Part shown: positions 9,528 to 21,051 of the stretch, in pieces
Layout of the letters: the number at the start of each line of letters is the position of its first letter
Numbering within the stretch: the stretch's first letter is position 1
DNA from: Lucinisca nassula
Lineage: Eukaryota > Mollusca > Bivalvia > Lucinida > Lucinidae
DNA: 64,000 nt
Direction of reading: 5' to 3'
Assembly: GCA_963580285.1 (NCBI GenBank)
Contig: OY757012.1
Coordinates: 165,032,652 to 165,096,651 of the forward strand
Program-made: the position numbers and the translations under genes
Notes under the pieces: generated by a model
Seen by the model: the letters and a program-made list of their open reading frames with translations, nothing else
Told to the model about the DNA's origin: nothing
Databases searched by the model: none

Positions 9528-11105
9528 TTTTCACAGAGAAGATTCTCTCTATCTTGCATGTAATGTCAGAAATGCATTTTTCACTTCTAAAGAGCATAAG
9601 AATTATACACTTTGGTCATGTCAGAAAGTGTGTGATGCCCTCACCTTTCTACTTGACAATATTTATATTAGATTCGGTACTAAGTTATTTAGACAAATTG
9701 TGGGTATTCCGATGGGTACTCATTGCGCACCTCTTGTGGCTGATCTGTTCTTGTATTGTTATGAATGAGACTTCATTTTGTCGCTTTCCATTGATAACCA
9801 ATCTGAAATTATTGAAGCTTTTAGCTCTACTTCTAGATATTTAGATGATTTATTAAATATTGATAATACCTATTTTAATGGTTTGATCAGTCAGATTTAC
9901 CCCCTAGAGCTTCAGTTAAATAAAGCAAATTCTTCTGATACCGAGGCCCCGTTTTTGGATTTACATCTATCTATTGTAGATGGATTTGTTTTGTGCAAAA
10001 TTTATGATAAACGCGATGACTTTGATTTTGAGATTGTAAATTTTCCTTTTTTGGATGGTGATGTTCCTCGTGCGCCATCCTATGGCGTTTATATTTCGCA
10101 ATTAATTCGATTTGCTAGAGTATGTAGTCATGTAACTGACTTCAACACTCGTAATAAATTATTAACGGCTAAACTCCTTAATCAGGGTTATCGGTACCAT
10201 AAACTACGCAAAGCCTTTTCAAAATTTTATAGACGCCATTCTGATTTAATTTCAAAATTCAATATTGGGCTTAAATCTCTTCTGCAACAAGGTCTATCGG
10301 AACCCGAATTTTATGGTGACTTAGTATATAAATTCAGAAAAATATATAACCGCAATGACTTCAGCACCCAATTTCGTAAAATCATTCTTCGATATAAAAA
10401 GATTGGGTACAACATGGATATTATACGACAGACTGCATGCATGGTAGTTAACCCAATCACGGTTGGCAACTTTGCTTCCCTCTTTAATTGCACGCCGGTG
10501 GGTCAGGCCTCAGATTCTATGACGGCTCCAACGTAAAGGCTTATTGAAAATTATAGAGATAATGTTGGTTGGTGCCTGATGCTCTGTCTCTGGTTGGGCT
10601 CATCGGAGTCTAACTGTTGGTTTTCTTTTGCTCCAGCATTTCAGTGGTTTCTTGCTGTCGAGTCCTCACCGTTGTCTCACCTCTGTGGTTCTTTGATTTT
10701 TGTGTTCACGGAGATGTTGCACTGATGAGTTAGGAGGCCTTCATGCGGACTGAACAAATTATTTGTCTAAATCGCGACGGAAGTAAGGGCGATGATTGTG
10801 GCCACGTAAAATCGATTTAAGCCCTCCAGTGGAAATCTTCCACTGACCGTTCCAAGGCGGCTCTTCTGTGGCGATTTATTTATGTTGTTGTGTGTTACTT
10901 ACTGTGTGTATCACTTGTGTCTTTTAATTTTGGATGGCCATATGGCCATTTTGTGGGAAAGTAACTGTCCTTATGGCCTTCCTTTGTTTAGGTTTCCATT
11001 ATGGTCTGGTCGCTTAATGTTTGTATTTCTTTCCCTTTGGTGTCTTTTATGGGTGGAGTAAGTTAATTGTATCAATTCCTGATCTTTGTTTTACTTCTAC
11101 TTTCC
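9528..11105 (+). pseudogene. Penelope-like reverse transcriptase, copy B (5'-truncated, in-frame TGA)
   Basis: Encodes the C-terminal part of a reverse transcriptase: FHREDSLYLACN, LLDNIYIRFGTKLF, the motif-B-like block IVGIPMGTHCAPLVADLF, motif C YLDD, then EAPFLDLHLSI, IYDKRDDF, FPFLDGDVPR, YISQLIRFARV and YRYHKLRKAFSKFYRRH. The stop is TAA at 10534-10536. The frame is continuous from about 9528 except for TGA at 9766-9768, right after LFLYCYE, where an arginine codon (CGA) would fit. Motif A and the N-terminal half are missing. A 570-bp tail follows. Assignment to the Penelope-like group rests on the RT block order remembered for that family and is tentative. No GIY-YIG domain follows the RT. 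Confidence 0.75.
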
Positions 11106-11230
11106 AAGTTTTCTTCATTGATGTTAATGGGATGATCTAGTCTCACCGTAAAACTGTTTTGTTTGTTTGTTGGAAAAATGTCCATGGAACTGTCACTTAG
11201 CAGTGTAAGGTAGAAGTCATTCATTATTCA

Positions 11231-11265
11231 GGTGTGGCGTCTGATCAGGGCCCTCAATGTTTACC
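11231..11265. repeat. Partial CAAACAGTGTAG-type hairpin module
   Basis: GGCGTCTGATCAGGGCCCTC followed by AATGTTTAC is one half of the hairpin module seen at 413-465, 778-832, 14728-14801, 23286-23372, 27897-27947 and 30051-30113. The other arm is absent or decayed. Confidence 0.5.
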
Positions 11266-12101
11266 AATGTCCCGTTGAAAATTTATATAGTTTCTTTTCT
11301 ACAACAGACAGTGTTCTAGTTGTGCATTTCAGTCATTTATAATTATCGGAAATTCACTTGATCTTACTTGTTTTTCCGGGAATTGGCTACTTTCAGTTTC
11401 TATAGGCAAAATTTTCAGAAAATCCGATGACCTGACATTTACCGGGAATGTGTTACTTTCAGTTGTTAGTTATGTCACTACTAATAGATAATGACAAAAA
11501 ATAATAACCAAAGATAAATCTGGAGCTCCCTGAAGAATATGATTTAGCATTGAAAACGCCTTTACCTTGTGTACAATACTTGGTGTGTACATTGGACCAT
11601 ATATAACCGATGATACATTGGGGACCAAGTTTGACCTTGACGTAAAATAGGTCAAAGTCAACCAAAGTTCATCGTTTGAACAAACTTGGAATGGACTGAG
11701 TCCCCAATGATGCAAGCCAAGTTTCAAGGTCATCTGCCCTTTGGTTTAAAGTTTTTTTTCACCATACATGGACATGGTGGCCAGTTTGGTAATGTGACCA
11801 AGATCCCATGAACAAACTTTCTTTTTCCCAACTCATGGAGAACCACCATTAAATTTGGTTACAATTGGACCAACAGTTTCTGAGGAGAAGTCCTTTATAA
11901 ATGTTGACGCCGATGCGGAAGCGAACGATAGACGGCGGACCACTGCCTGTATTCGGCTCTGATGATCTAAAAAGTTAGGTTTTCTGTTTACCTCTTCTGG
12001 AAAACAAGGGGGAAAAGACATTATCTATACTATAAGGCCAAAACAAAAGAGCTTGGTTTGAATCCTTTGTACAAAAAATGAAATTTCTCATCTTATGTCT
12101 T

Positions 12102-12515
12102 AAATAAGTTCTGAATAGTTAGATCCTTTGGAAGCAAAGGATACACATAATAAACGAAAATAGCAGACTCTGTTTTAGTGAGTCGGTTCATGACCAGTAT
12201 TGAAATGTGCAAGACCGACCACGCCCTCTAGCACCGGAATGCAGAACTCTATAATCAAAATGATTCTAAATGAACTCAATGATCACAAAGAACCAGAAAA
12301 TATAATCTACACTATGATGATGTACGGGGTGACCTTTTACAGACACCGCACGTCATAACACCAGCTGCAGTGAAGATAAATAAGTTCTGAATAGTTAGAT
12401 CTTTTGGAAGCAAACAATATACCAAATCAACGAAAATAGCAGACTCGGTTTTATTGAGTCTGTTTATGACCATTACTGAAATGTGCAAGACCGGCCACGC
12501 CCTCTAGCATCGGCT
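12102..12515. repeat. 135-bp direct repeat (12102-12236 and 12380-12515)
   Basis: Both copies begin AAATAAGTTCTGAATAGTTAG and end CACGCCCTCTAGCA.CGG, with about 10 percent differences. The spacer (12237-12379) is not repeated. No open frame or terminal structure is present. Confidence 0.8.
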
Positions 12516-14060
12516 TAAGTTCTGAAATATATTTCCAAACAAGCATTGACATACAGCCTACAGAACTTGAAATTAGGAATCAATTCTATGGGAGATAAGT
12601 GTTGCTAGGGAAACCAGAGTTTCGATCTGATCATTTAAAATTGCTATATACCAAATATCTCAACTCTGGTCCCTATGGTTTCAGAGTAGAAGATATATAT
12701 GTCTTTTTTTTCATTTTAATTCTATGGAATATACTGAGCCCAGGGGCGTGGCCAATTTGTACCCTAAGGGCATGGTTGGCAGCATTTATATAGGTGACCA
12801 CTTAAAGTTGCTACATACTAAATATCTATGCTCTGGGCCTTATGGTTTGAGTGAAGAATTTTTTTTTAATTTTCCCGATTATAAGTCTATGTGAGCTAAT
12901 GAACTCCGGGGCGTGGTTGATTTTAACCCAATGGGTATGTTTGGCAGGATTTATGTAGAGGACCACTAGACATTGCAACATACTACATTTTACAGTATAA
13001 GTTTATGGGGGATGGGGGCTAAGGAGCCATGGGGCGTGGCCAGGTTGGACCCTAGGGGCATGGTTGGTAGGATTTGTGTTGGTGACCACATAATTTTACT
13101 ACATTCTAAATATCTTAGCTCTTGGCCGAATAGTTTCAGAGAAAAAGGATTTTTCTTATTTTATTTTTTAGTTTTTCCCATTATTAATTTATAAATCTAT
13201 TGGAGCAAATGAGCCCCGGGCCGGCGTTGATTTGAACTCAAGGTAGGGTTGGCAGGATTTATGTAGATGACCACTAGACACTGCTACATACTAAATTTCA
13301 CAATATAAGTCTATGGAAGCTAATGAGCCACTGGGCGTGTTCGGACCCCAGGGGCATAGTTTGCAAGACTTGTGTAGGCGACCACTTAACGATGCTACTA
13401 CTAAATATCTAAGCTCTGATTCTTATAGTTTCAGAGAAGGAGAGTTTTGAATTTTGTTGCATTTTAAGAGTGTGTGGACTAATGAGCCCCTGGGCTTAGC
13501 CAATTTAGATCCTAGGGGCACGGTTGGTAGGATTTATGTAGGTTGCTACATACTAGATATCTAAACTCTGGGCCTTATGGTTTCAGAGAAATTTTGAAGG
13601 TTTCTTGGGCGATTTTTATTCGAAGGTGTATACATGTAGATTTATACTAACAGTATTTACTATGAAATCTACACCTCCTAGATATATACTTATGTTCCCA
13701 ATTTGAAACTAGTTTTCTGTCACTCATTGTTACGTAAATTTCTGGTGGATCCATACATTATTGGAAGGTGGACATTTTGTGGGCGTGGTTTAGAACGCAT
13801 TAAAGTTAGTAAGCGTATTTCCTGGTAGTTTTATGAGTATATGTTGGATTTAAACTATTCTACTAACAGTTGAATTCGAATACATTTGTACTGCATCATA
13901 TACTTAACACCAATCTGATAATTGGCTATATAGCCAATAATTAGGTTGCAATATGAGTGTCTTCCCTTATACATACTAGTTTACAAGTAAGAGCTTTAGA
14001 AAAGCTTTTCATTCACATTTTTATCGATAATTTTTAAGATCGATTGTCAACCCAAATTTT

Positions 14061-14361
14061 TGTTTGATTTTATGTTTAACTTCCCCGTCAGCACTGTAAA
14101 GGTCATTTTGGAGGCGTTGTTTCCAGTATTGTGGGACTTTTACCAGACATCAAGATGAAATGACACCTCAAGCCCTGCCGTCCAATGAAACCAGTACTCA
14201 GTAGGGTTTATATGCTCGGACGGCCCGACTCGCACCACTTATCCTGGGTAGGCTAGGAACCTCTATGCAGTTAACCAGTACTCGTGTGCTGTCCGTTTTA
14301 GCTCTGCGTGGAAGCATCATGCAGCCCAGTCTATTAATTCCAGACCCCGTGGGTGGGGGCA
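14061..14361 (-). mobile_element. SINE family A, copy 1
   Basis: A short retroposon of about 300 bp, here reversed: the + strand reads the tail TGTTTGATTTTATGTTTAAC first and the head complement GTGGGTGGGGGC last. The family head is CCCCCGCCCATCGGGGCTTG and the tail GACGTTAAACCTCAAATCAA plus (CAAA)n. Other copies with target duplications establish retroposition; I see no clear duplication here. Confidence 0.8.
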
Positions 14362-14465
14362 GACGACCATGTTACTAAGCACAAAATCTTTTTCAGCGCT
14401 AAAGTCCACATGGCTATCACTGATATGTTGGTTTGGCAGCGAGGATCAGCGTGTTGTGTACAGAA

Positions 14466-14672
14466 GAACTTCGATGGCTCGAACACCGATGGCTCGTTTA
14501 CCATGGCTGAGTCGAACCCGTTCTTGAGTCCCTATGGAATTTCTCTATATAAGAAATAGGGAGGGTAAAATGATGGATATTTTCGTCTTTTATCTTGCGA
14601 ATGGATTCTGTGTGTACTCATTGTCTCGAACAGAGTTTCGTGTTCCAAAAGGTGTTCGAGCCATTGAAGTTT
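14466..14672. mobile_element. Small inverted-repeat element, about 207 bp
   Basis: Left end AACTTCGATGGCTCGAACACC and right end GGTGTTCGAGCCATTGAAGTT are inverted repeats with a single mismatch over about 21 bp. The interior has no open frame of note. It is a MITE-like single copy in this window, without a certain target duplication. Confidence 0.55.
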
Positions 14673-14727
14673 GACTGTAATAGGGTTAGCTTAAGAATCG
14701 GGGCTTGAATGAGAATGGGTTGTGTTT

Positions 14728-14801
14728 GGCATACAGTGTAGGTCCAGATTAGACGCCACAGAACGCGGCGTCTGAAGAGGGTATTTACTGTTTGCGTAGA
14801 T
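14728..14801. repeat. CAAACAGTGTAG-type hairpin module
   Basis: ACAGTGTAGGTCCAGATTAG, ACGCC, then GGCGTCTGAAGAGGG and TTACTGTTTG form a near-palindrome. It is the most complete form of the GATCAGACGCC variant of this module in the window. Confidence 0.7.
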
Positions 14802-15586
14802 AGATTACAATAAAACAGAATGTGCTTAAAACTGCACGTGTTAGAAAACATGTGCATCAGATGCATTCAATAAGTACGACTATACCCACATCATTCAAGA
14901 TATCCCCCATTATAACATGTTAGTAAAAATGTTATACTTTTCTTGTTCCCATTATAAGTCTTTGGGAGATACTGCACCCAGGAGCGTGGCCAATATGGAA
15001 CCAAGGAGCATGGTTGGCAGGATTTATGTTGGTAATCACCTTACATTGCTACATTCTAAATATCTAAACTCCGGCCTTATGGTTTTAGACAAGAAGATTT
15101 TTTGAAGTTTTTCTGTGGGAGCTAATGAGCCTCGAGGCATGACCAATCTGGAACCCTACGTATATGGTTGTCAACATTTATGTAGGTGACCACTTAACGT
15201 TGCTATTTACTAAATATCTTAGACCTGGGCATTATGGTTTAAGAGAAGAAGATGTTTGATTTTCCCCCCAATATACGTCTATATAGAAGCTAATGAGCAC
15301 AGTGGCGTGGCCAATGTGTACCACAGACGCATGGTTGGCTCGATTTAAGCGAGTGACCACTTGACAATGCTACATATCAATATCTAAACTCTGGACTTTA
15401 TGGTTTCAGAGAAGAACATTTTTGAAGTTGTTTGCATTATAAGTCTATTGAAGCTAATGGTCAATTTGGACCCCAGGGGCATGGTTGCACTGGTTGACAG
15501 GATAAATATAGCTTAAAACTTGAAGTCGCTACATACTAAATATCTAAGATCTGGGCCTTATCGTTTGAGAGAAAAAGATTTTTTTT

Positions 15587-16830
15587 ATGTCCCCGGTAGC
15601 GATAGCGGGGACATATTGTTTTTGCCCTGTCTGTTTGTTTGTTTGTTTGTTGGTTTGTTGGTTTGTACGTGGACAACTTAAACGTTGGCCATAACTTTTG
15701 AACCGTTTGAGATAGAGCCTTCATATTTGGCCTGAAGGTTCCTTGTGACAAGACCTTCACATTCATGCAAAAAAATTTGACCTGTGACCTTGACCTTTGA
15801 CCTACTTAAAAGAAAAAAATAACATTGGTCATAACTTTTGAACCACTTGAGATACAGCCTTCATATTTAACATGTATGTTCCTTGTGACAAACTCTTAAC
15901 ATTCATGGAAAAAAATTTGACCTGTGACCTTGACCTTGACCTTTGACCTACATAAAAGAAAAAGTTAACATTGGTCATAACTTTTGAACCGTTTGAGATA
16001 CAGCCTTCATATTTAGCATGTATGTTCCTTGTGACAAAAGCTTTACATTCATGTCAAAAATTTTGACCTGTGACCTTGACCTTGACATTTGACCTACTTA
16101 AAATAAAAAATAACATTTTGGTCTTAGCTTTTGAATAGTTTGAGATAGAGCCTTCATATTTTGCATGTAGGTTCCTTGTGACAAGAGTTTAACATTCACA
16201 CAAAAAAATTGACCTGTGACCTTGACCTTTGACCTACATAAAAGAAAAATTTAAAATTGGTCATAACTTTTGAACCGTTTGAGATACAGCCTTCATATTT
16301 AGCATGTAGGTTCCTTGTGACAAACGCTTGACATTCATGCAAAAATTTTGACCTGTGACCTTGACCTTTGACCTACTTAAAAATAAACATTTGAGGTAAT
16401 AGCTTTCGAACCGTTTGGGATAGAGCTTTCATATTTGGCATGTAGGTTCCCTGTGATTAGAGCTTTTCATACATGCAAAATGTTTGGACCATGACCTTGA
16501 CCTTTGACCTACTTAAAAGAAAAAATAAAATTGTTCATAACTTTTGAACCGTTTAAGATAGAGCCTTAATAGAGCATGTAGGTTCCTTGCGACAATAGCT
16601 TTACATTCATGCAATTTTTTTTTACCTGTGACCTTGACCTACTTTAAAGAAAAAATATTATTGTTCATAACTTTTGAACCGTTTAAGATAGAGCTTTCAT
16701 ATTTGGCATGTATGTTTCTTGTGTCAAGGGCTTCCCACACAAACAAAAATCTTGAACTGTGAGCAACTTTGAATAAAAAATGACTATGCCCGGGGACATG
16801 TTCGTGTTTCACAAACACATCTTGTTTCAT
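15587..16830 (+). mobile_element. Minisatellite-cored HINE-like element f (GTCCCCG type)
   Basis: It starts after a T-run with ATGTCCCCG, which pairs with CGGGGACAT at 15606-15614 to make a 5' hairpin. A core of about eight 141-bp units follows (CATAACTTTTGAACCGTTTG, GATAGAGCCTTCATATTT, GTAGGTTCCTTGTGACAA, TGACCTTGACCTTTGACCT). The end has a second inverted copy CGGGGACAT (16791-16799), a palindrome GTGTTTCACAAACAC (16804-16818) and CTTGTTT. It sits inside a T-stretch of the 145-bp array with no evident target duplication. These features match non-autonomous Helentron-type elements; no protein evidence is present. Confidence 0.65.
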
Positions 16831-18375
16831 TTTAAAATAGAAGTAAAGGCAATGATCTGTGGGATTTACTATGCCCCTGGGCGCAGCCAATGTGGCCCCA
16901 CGGGCATGGTTGGCAGGATTGGTGACCACTTGACGTTGTTTCATACTAAATATCTAAGCTCTGGGCCTTATGGTTTCACAGAAGAAGTTTATTTTTATTT
17001 TTGGTTTTTCCATTAAAAGTCTGTGGGAGCTAATGAGCCTCTGGGCGTGGGTATAGTTGACAGGATTTATGTAGGTGAACACTTGAAGTTGCTACATCCT
17101 AAATATCTAAGCTCTGACCCTTATGGTTTCAGAGAAGAAGATTTTTAAAGTTTTTTTCCATAACACGTCTATGGGAGCTTATGGGCCCCGGGGCGTGGCC
17201 AAATTGGACTCCAGAGGCATTGTTTGCTGGATTATGTACGTGACCACTTAACGTTGCAACATACTAATAGGCCAGTCAAAATAGCATTGAACCTCAAACA
17301 AATTCCTTCAGAAGGGTTTTCACTATTTTCAGAATCAGTGAGGTGTCCTGATTTACAGGAAAAAAATCCCCAAAAATATTCCCTGGCGAAATTGATTTTT
17401 TTTGGGAAAATGTTCGAAATTTAAATAAAAATCGCCAAAAACAGGAATTTAATTATAAAAATTTCATTAAATTATATCAAATTTATTTAAATAGCTAAAA
17501 ATAAGCTAACTGTTGTCAAGTAGCGACAAAAGAAGTTTCAGCTTGATATGTGCACAGAAAGCTGTCTTTTTTGGGGTAAAAACTTGGAAATATTGACAAA
17601 AAACGCAGAAAATGGGAATAAATTTTTAAAAAGTTACTGGTGTGGATTCTTGAAAATGTTTTGATGTTAAAAATTATATATGTGTATAAGTTAACTACAG
17701 GAAAAAAATAAAAATTTTATATGTTTAAAAAGTCACATTTTTCGGGGTATGAAAATGCACATGTTTACATAAAAAACACCCAAAATCTAGTATTTTCCGG
17801 TCAAGTAGAAATTACATTATAAAAATAAATTGTATGATGTCAAGCTAATTTATATAGCCAGATGTACACTGACTATATCAAGTGGCTCTCAAAAATCCTT
17901 CAGCTTCGTGCCTGCACAGCAATTTGACATTTTTTTTAAGGCAGAAAATTTTGATAAAAAACATGGAAAATAGGAATGTTTTTTTTTTAAAGTTAGTGGT
18001 GAGGATTCATGAACATTTTTTAATGTAAAAAGTAAGATATCAGTTAACTAAAGGAACAAAATAATTTTTTAGATATTTGAAAAGTCAATTTTCCAGGTAG
18101 GAAAATACACAGTTTTACACAAAACCCTCAAAATCCATTATATGCCACCAGTAACACTATACTACTTAATATAGGGCTCTAACAATATACAAAATAGTAC
18201 CGTCTTGTTCACTTTAACTTTTCTTTCACTGATCATTATTATGTGTCCTGCAGGAACGCATTCATATATATAAATGTCAAAAATATACATACACGTACTG
18301 TCAGATCATGAACCATCTTATATTGTGCAAAAATGGTGTTTATATCCAACAAAATACTGTTTTAAACCCAGATAC

Positions 18376-18676
18376 CACGGCCCCCGCCCATTGGGGCTTG
18401 AACAAATAGATGGGCTACATGATGCTTCCACGCAGAGCTGAAACCGACCGCACACGAGCACTGGTAAACCGCCTAGAGGATCTACGCCTGTCCAGGCAAA
18501 GCGGTGCGAGTCGGACCGTCCATGCTTATAAACCCTATTGGTTTCATTGGGCGACAGGGATTGAGATGTCATTTCATCTCAATGTCGGGTAAAAGTCCCA
18601 CAAAATTGGAAGCAACGTCTCCAAAATGACCTATACCGTGTTGACGGGGACGTTAAACCTCAAATCAAACAAACAA
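18376..18676 (+). mobile_element. SINE family A, copy 2, with 12-bp target duplication
   Basis: Full-length copy running from CCCCCGCCCATTGGGG to GACGTTAAACCTCAAATCAA and (CAAA)n. It is flanked by the exact duplication AAACCCAGATAC at 18364-18375 and 18677-18688. It lies in the interior of the fold-back element. Confidence 0.9.
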
Positions 18677-19599
18677 AAACCCAGATACATTATTTGTTGG
18701 GATGATTTATTTGACAAATCCACTCTTGTCTAATATGTGTAATTTCTTAGCTATATAGCAGTTATGCTTCAAGCCAACATGCCCATTTGGAGACAAAGAA
18801 GAAATGCATAAAACTATGCACCAAGAATCAGAAAAATATGTTCATTTTTCCATGATAGAAGCTATCATTTTTTTTTGACAATCACAAAGACCAATAACAG
18901 AACAGAAGAACAGGAATTATAGAAGAACATGCAAAATGTTACTAGATCAGAAACAACATCGAGTTAACTAAATCCATGTCCAAACTATAGTAGACCTGTG
19001 TTTCAACCTGGATTAATTGTTCTTGTAGTGTGAAGTCTGGGCAAAACAATAAGGAAATAAAAAAAAAAAAATAGTACGTGGGACAGGGCAACCATCCAGC
19101 AACTGGAAATATGTTTCCTTTCCTTCTTATCCAATAACATTTTATTAATAATGTTTTTAGATATATTTTTTTGCATTCAAAATCAAACCACAAACTCTGC
19201 AAAACTAAAAGCTTAATTTAACAATATCACTGTGTATCTCGACATAATCTAACATGAATAAGGACAACAGTAGCAACAACTAGCAGCTTATTTCTAAAAA
19301 TATGCAACAAAGTTACTTAATTAACATACTTTTACTTAATACTGGAGGAAGGAACAGTCAAACAGTTTTAAAGCAAGAGAACCGTGATGGTCCTGTATGT
19401 ATATCCCTCATCAAAGCTAACATATTTGCATACTGAAAATTGAAATTTCACATGAACTTTTACAGTTTTGTTTAAATTTCATCTCAAAGAGTGGCAATGT
19501 GTCCTGTACTCAATACCGTTTTTGACAAGCAGTGCTTAAATTTAGACCATTTAAGGACAACAAGGCACACAAATTAATCTCTACACCACTGATTAATTT

Positions 19600-20810
19600 G
19601 AACAACGTTGGTGGAGGGCCACCCAAGGAATATTTGTGTAAAATTAGGGTAATGCAATTCTATGAAAACTTTTTAAGATCACCCGAGGATTATTCCTGCA
19701 CAGTTTAGTTGAAAAACCCTTGTAGTAAAGAAATTGTGAATGGATGGACGGATGATGGGAATGGTCCCAATTACATGGCATGAGCACCTTGATAAAGGTT
19801 AACTTGATGTAGCTACACGTGCTTACCAAATATCAAAGGCCCTGGGCCTTCTAGTTTCAATGTTGTTTTAAAGCTTTTCCCTATATGAGTCTATGCAAAA
19901 TAAGTGACCCCCCCCCCCCCCCCCCCCCCTGGAGTTGGGCCATTTTATATTCCTGGGCTATAATATAAACAATGTTGGTTGAGCAATACTATATAAAGGT
20001 ATACCAAATATCAAAGGCCTTGGCCCTCTGTTTCATCTGGGCCTTCCAGTTTCACAAAACGATTTTTGAAATGTCTGTGTAAAATAAGTGATTCTGAAGG
20101 CGGGGCCCTTGTTGATAACAGTGCTATGATTTGAACAATCTTGGTAAAAGTCAACTAGATGAATATACATGTATACAAATAGCAAGGACATACATTTTTA
20201 TAGTTTTCCCTATATGAATCAATTTTTTAACAATCTTGACAAAAATTCACTATCTGAAGCTATATTTACCAAACATAAAAGACCCGACCCTTCCATTTTC
20301 AGGCAAGAAGATTTTTAAAGTTTTGCAATATGGGTCAATGTAAAACAAGTGTCTTGGAAAAAGCTACATACGAAATCTCTAAGACCTTACAGCTTTATAC
20401 AAGATGATTTTAAAAATTTTACTTATTCTCCTTTTTTCTGCCATGGCAACAAAAGCTGCATGGGATGGAATTCTTCGAACAGCAGACCTCAGTGTGGGCC
20501 AGTTAGTACCTCAGGGCTATACTCTGGGCAATCTTAATTGGCAGAGATCCACAAGCAGAGGATACCTATTAAATATCAAATTCCAAGATCGTCTAGTATC
20601 AGGATGTGAGTTCATGTAAAACATTTGTATCACCAGGGATGGGTACACTTTTGACCCCAAGGCTATGATTTAAACAATGTTGATAAAAGCTGCTTGCCAA
20701 ACCTAATAAAATACCTTCTTGTTCTGGTTTAGGATAAGTAATCTTTCTAATTTCCCCGTTTTTGTTGCCATGACAATCAGAGTTGCATGGAATGGATTTT
20801 TGAATAACTT
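19600..20810 (-). repeat. Degenerate minisatellite array (reverse orientation)
   Basis: Repeated blocks CCAAATATCAAAGGCC.TGG, GGGCCTTC.AGTTTCA, ATATGAGTC.ATG and CTATGATTTGAACAATCTTGG appear at spacings of about 150-180 bp. They are the reverse complements of blocks in the 30.7-32.3 and 43-48 kb arrays (GGTCTTTGATATTTGG, AGATTGTTCAAATTATAG). A poly-C run lies at 19908-19929. Confidence 0.65.
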
Positions 20811-21051
20811 TTTTTTTTTTTTTTTTTTTTTTGGTTTGGGTTTTACGGCCCTTTCAAGATTATTTCACTCATATCGAGCCGATCGTTAATCAGAGGTGGG
20901 CGAAAACCGGAGTACCCGGAGAAAAACCACCTGACCTTCCGTTGCAGAACTTGGCGTCTCACACGTGGCCCGAGCAAGGCTCGAACCTACGGCGGTGAGA
21001 GACCTAATGACTAAGAGTCAGCGCTCTTATCCACTAGGCCACGGAGGCCCG
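20811..21051 (-). mobile_element. tRNA-derived SINE with poly-A tail (reverse)
   Basis: On the - strand the element begins with a tRNA-like head: GTGGCCTAGTGGATAAGAGC as box A region and GTAGGTTCGAGCCTTG as box B region. A body follows with CAGGTGGTTTTTCTCCGGG and CGGTTTTCGCCCACC, ending in GGGCCGTAAAACCCAAACC and an A-run (the T-run at 20811-20832 on +). Length is about 240 bp. It is distinct from SINE family A. A decayed relative lies at 26790-26930. Confidence 0.8.

Noticed and set aside
18318..18592. Open frames in SINE A copies (here and at 24504-24762, 29257-29490, 61276-61473) as conserved small proteins
   Set aside because: They recur only because SINE family A recurs, on either strand, and are broken differently in each copy.
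20404..20619. Open frame with a signal-peptide-like start (ILLILLFSAMATKA), like a small secreted protein
   Set aside because: The sequence is a degenerate array unit: the related text around 20745-20800 repeats TTGCCATGACAATCAGAGTTG without an open frame. The hydrophobic start comes from T-rich array sequence.
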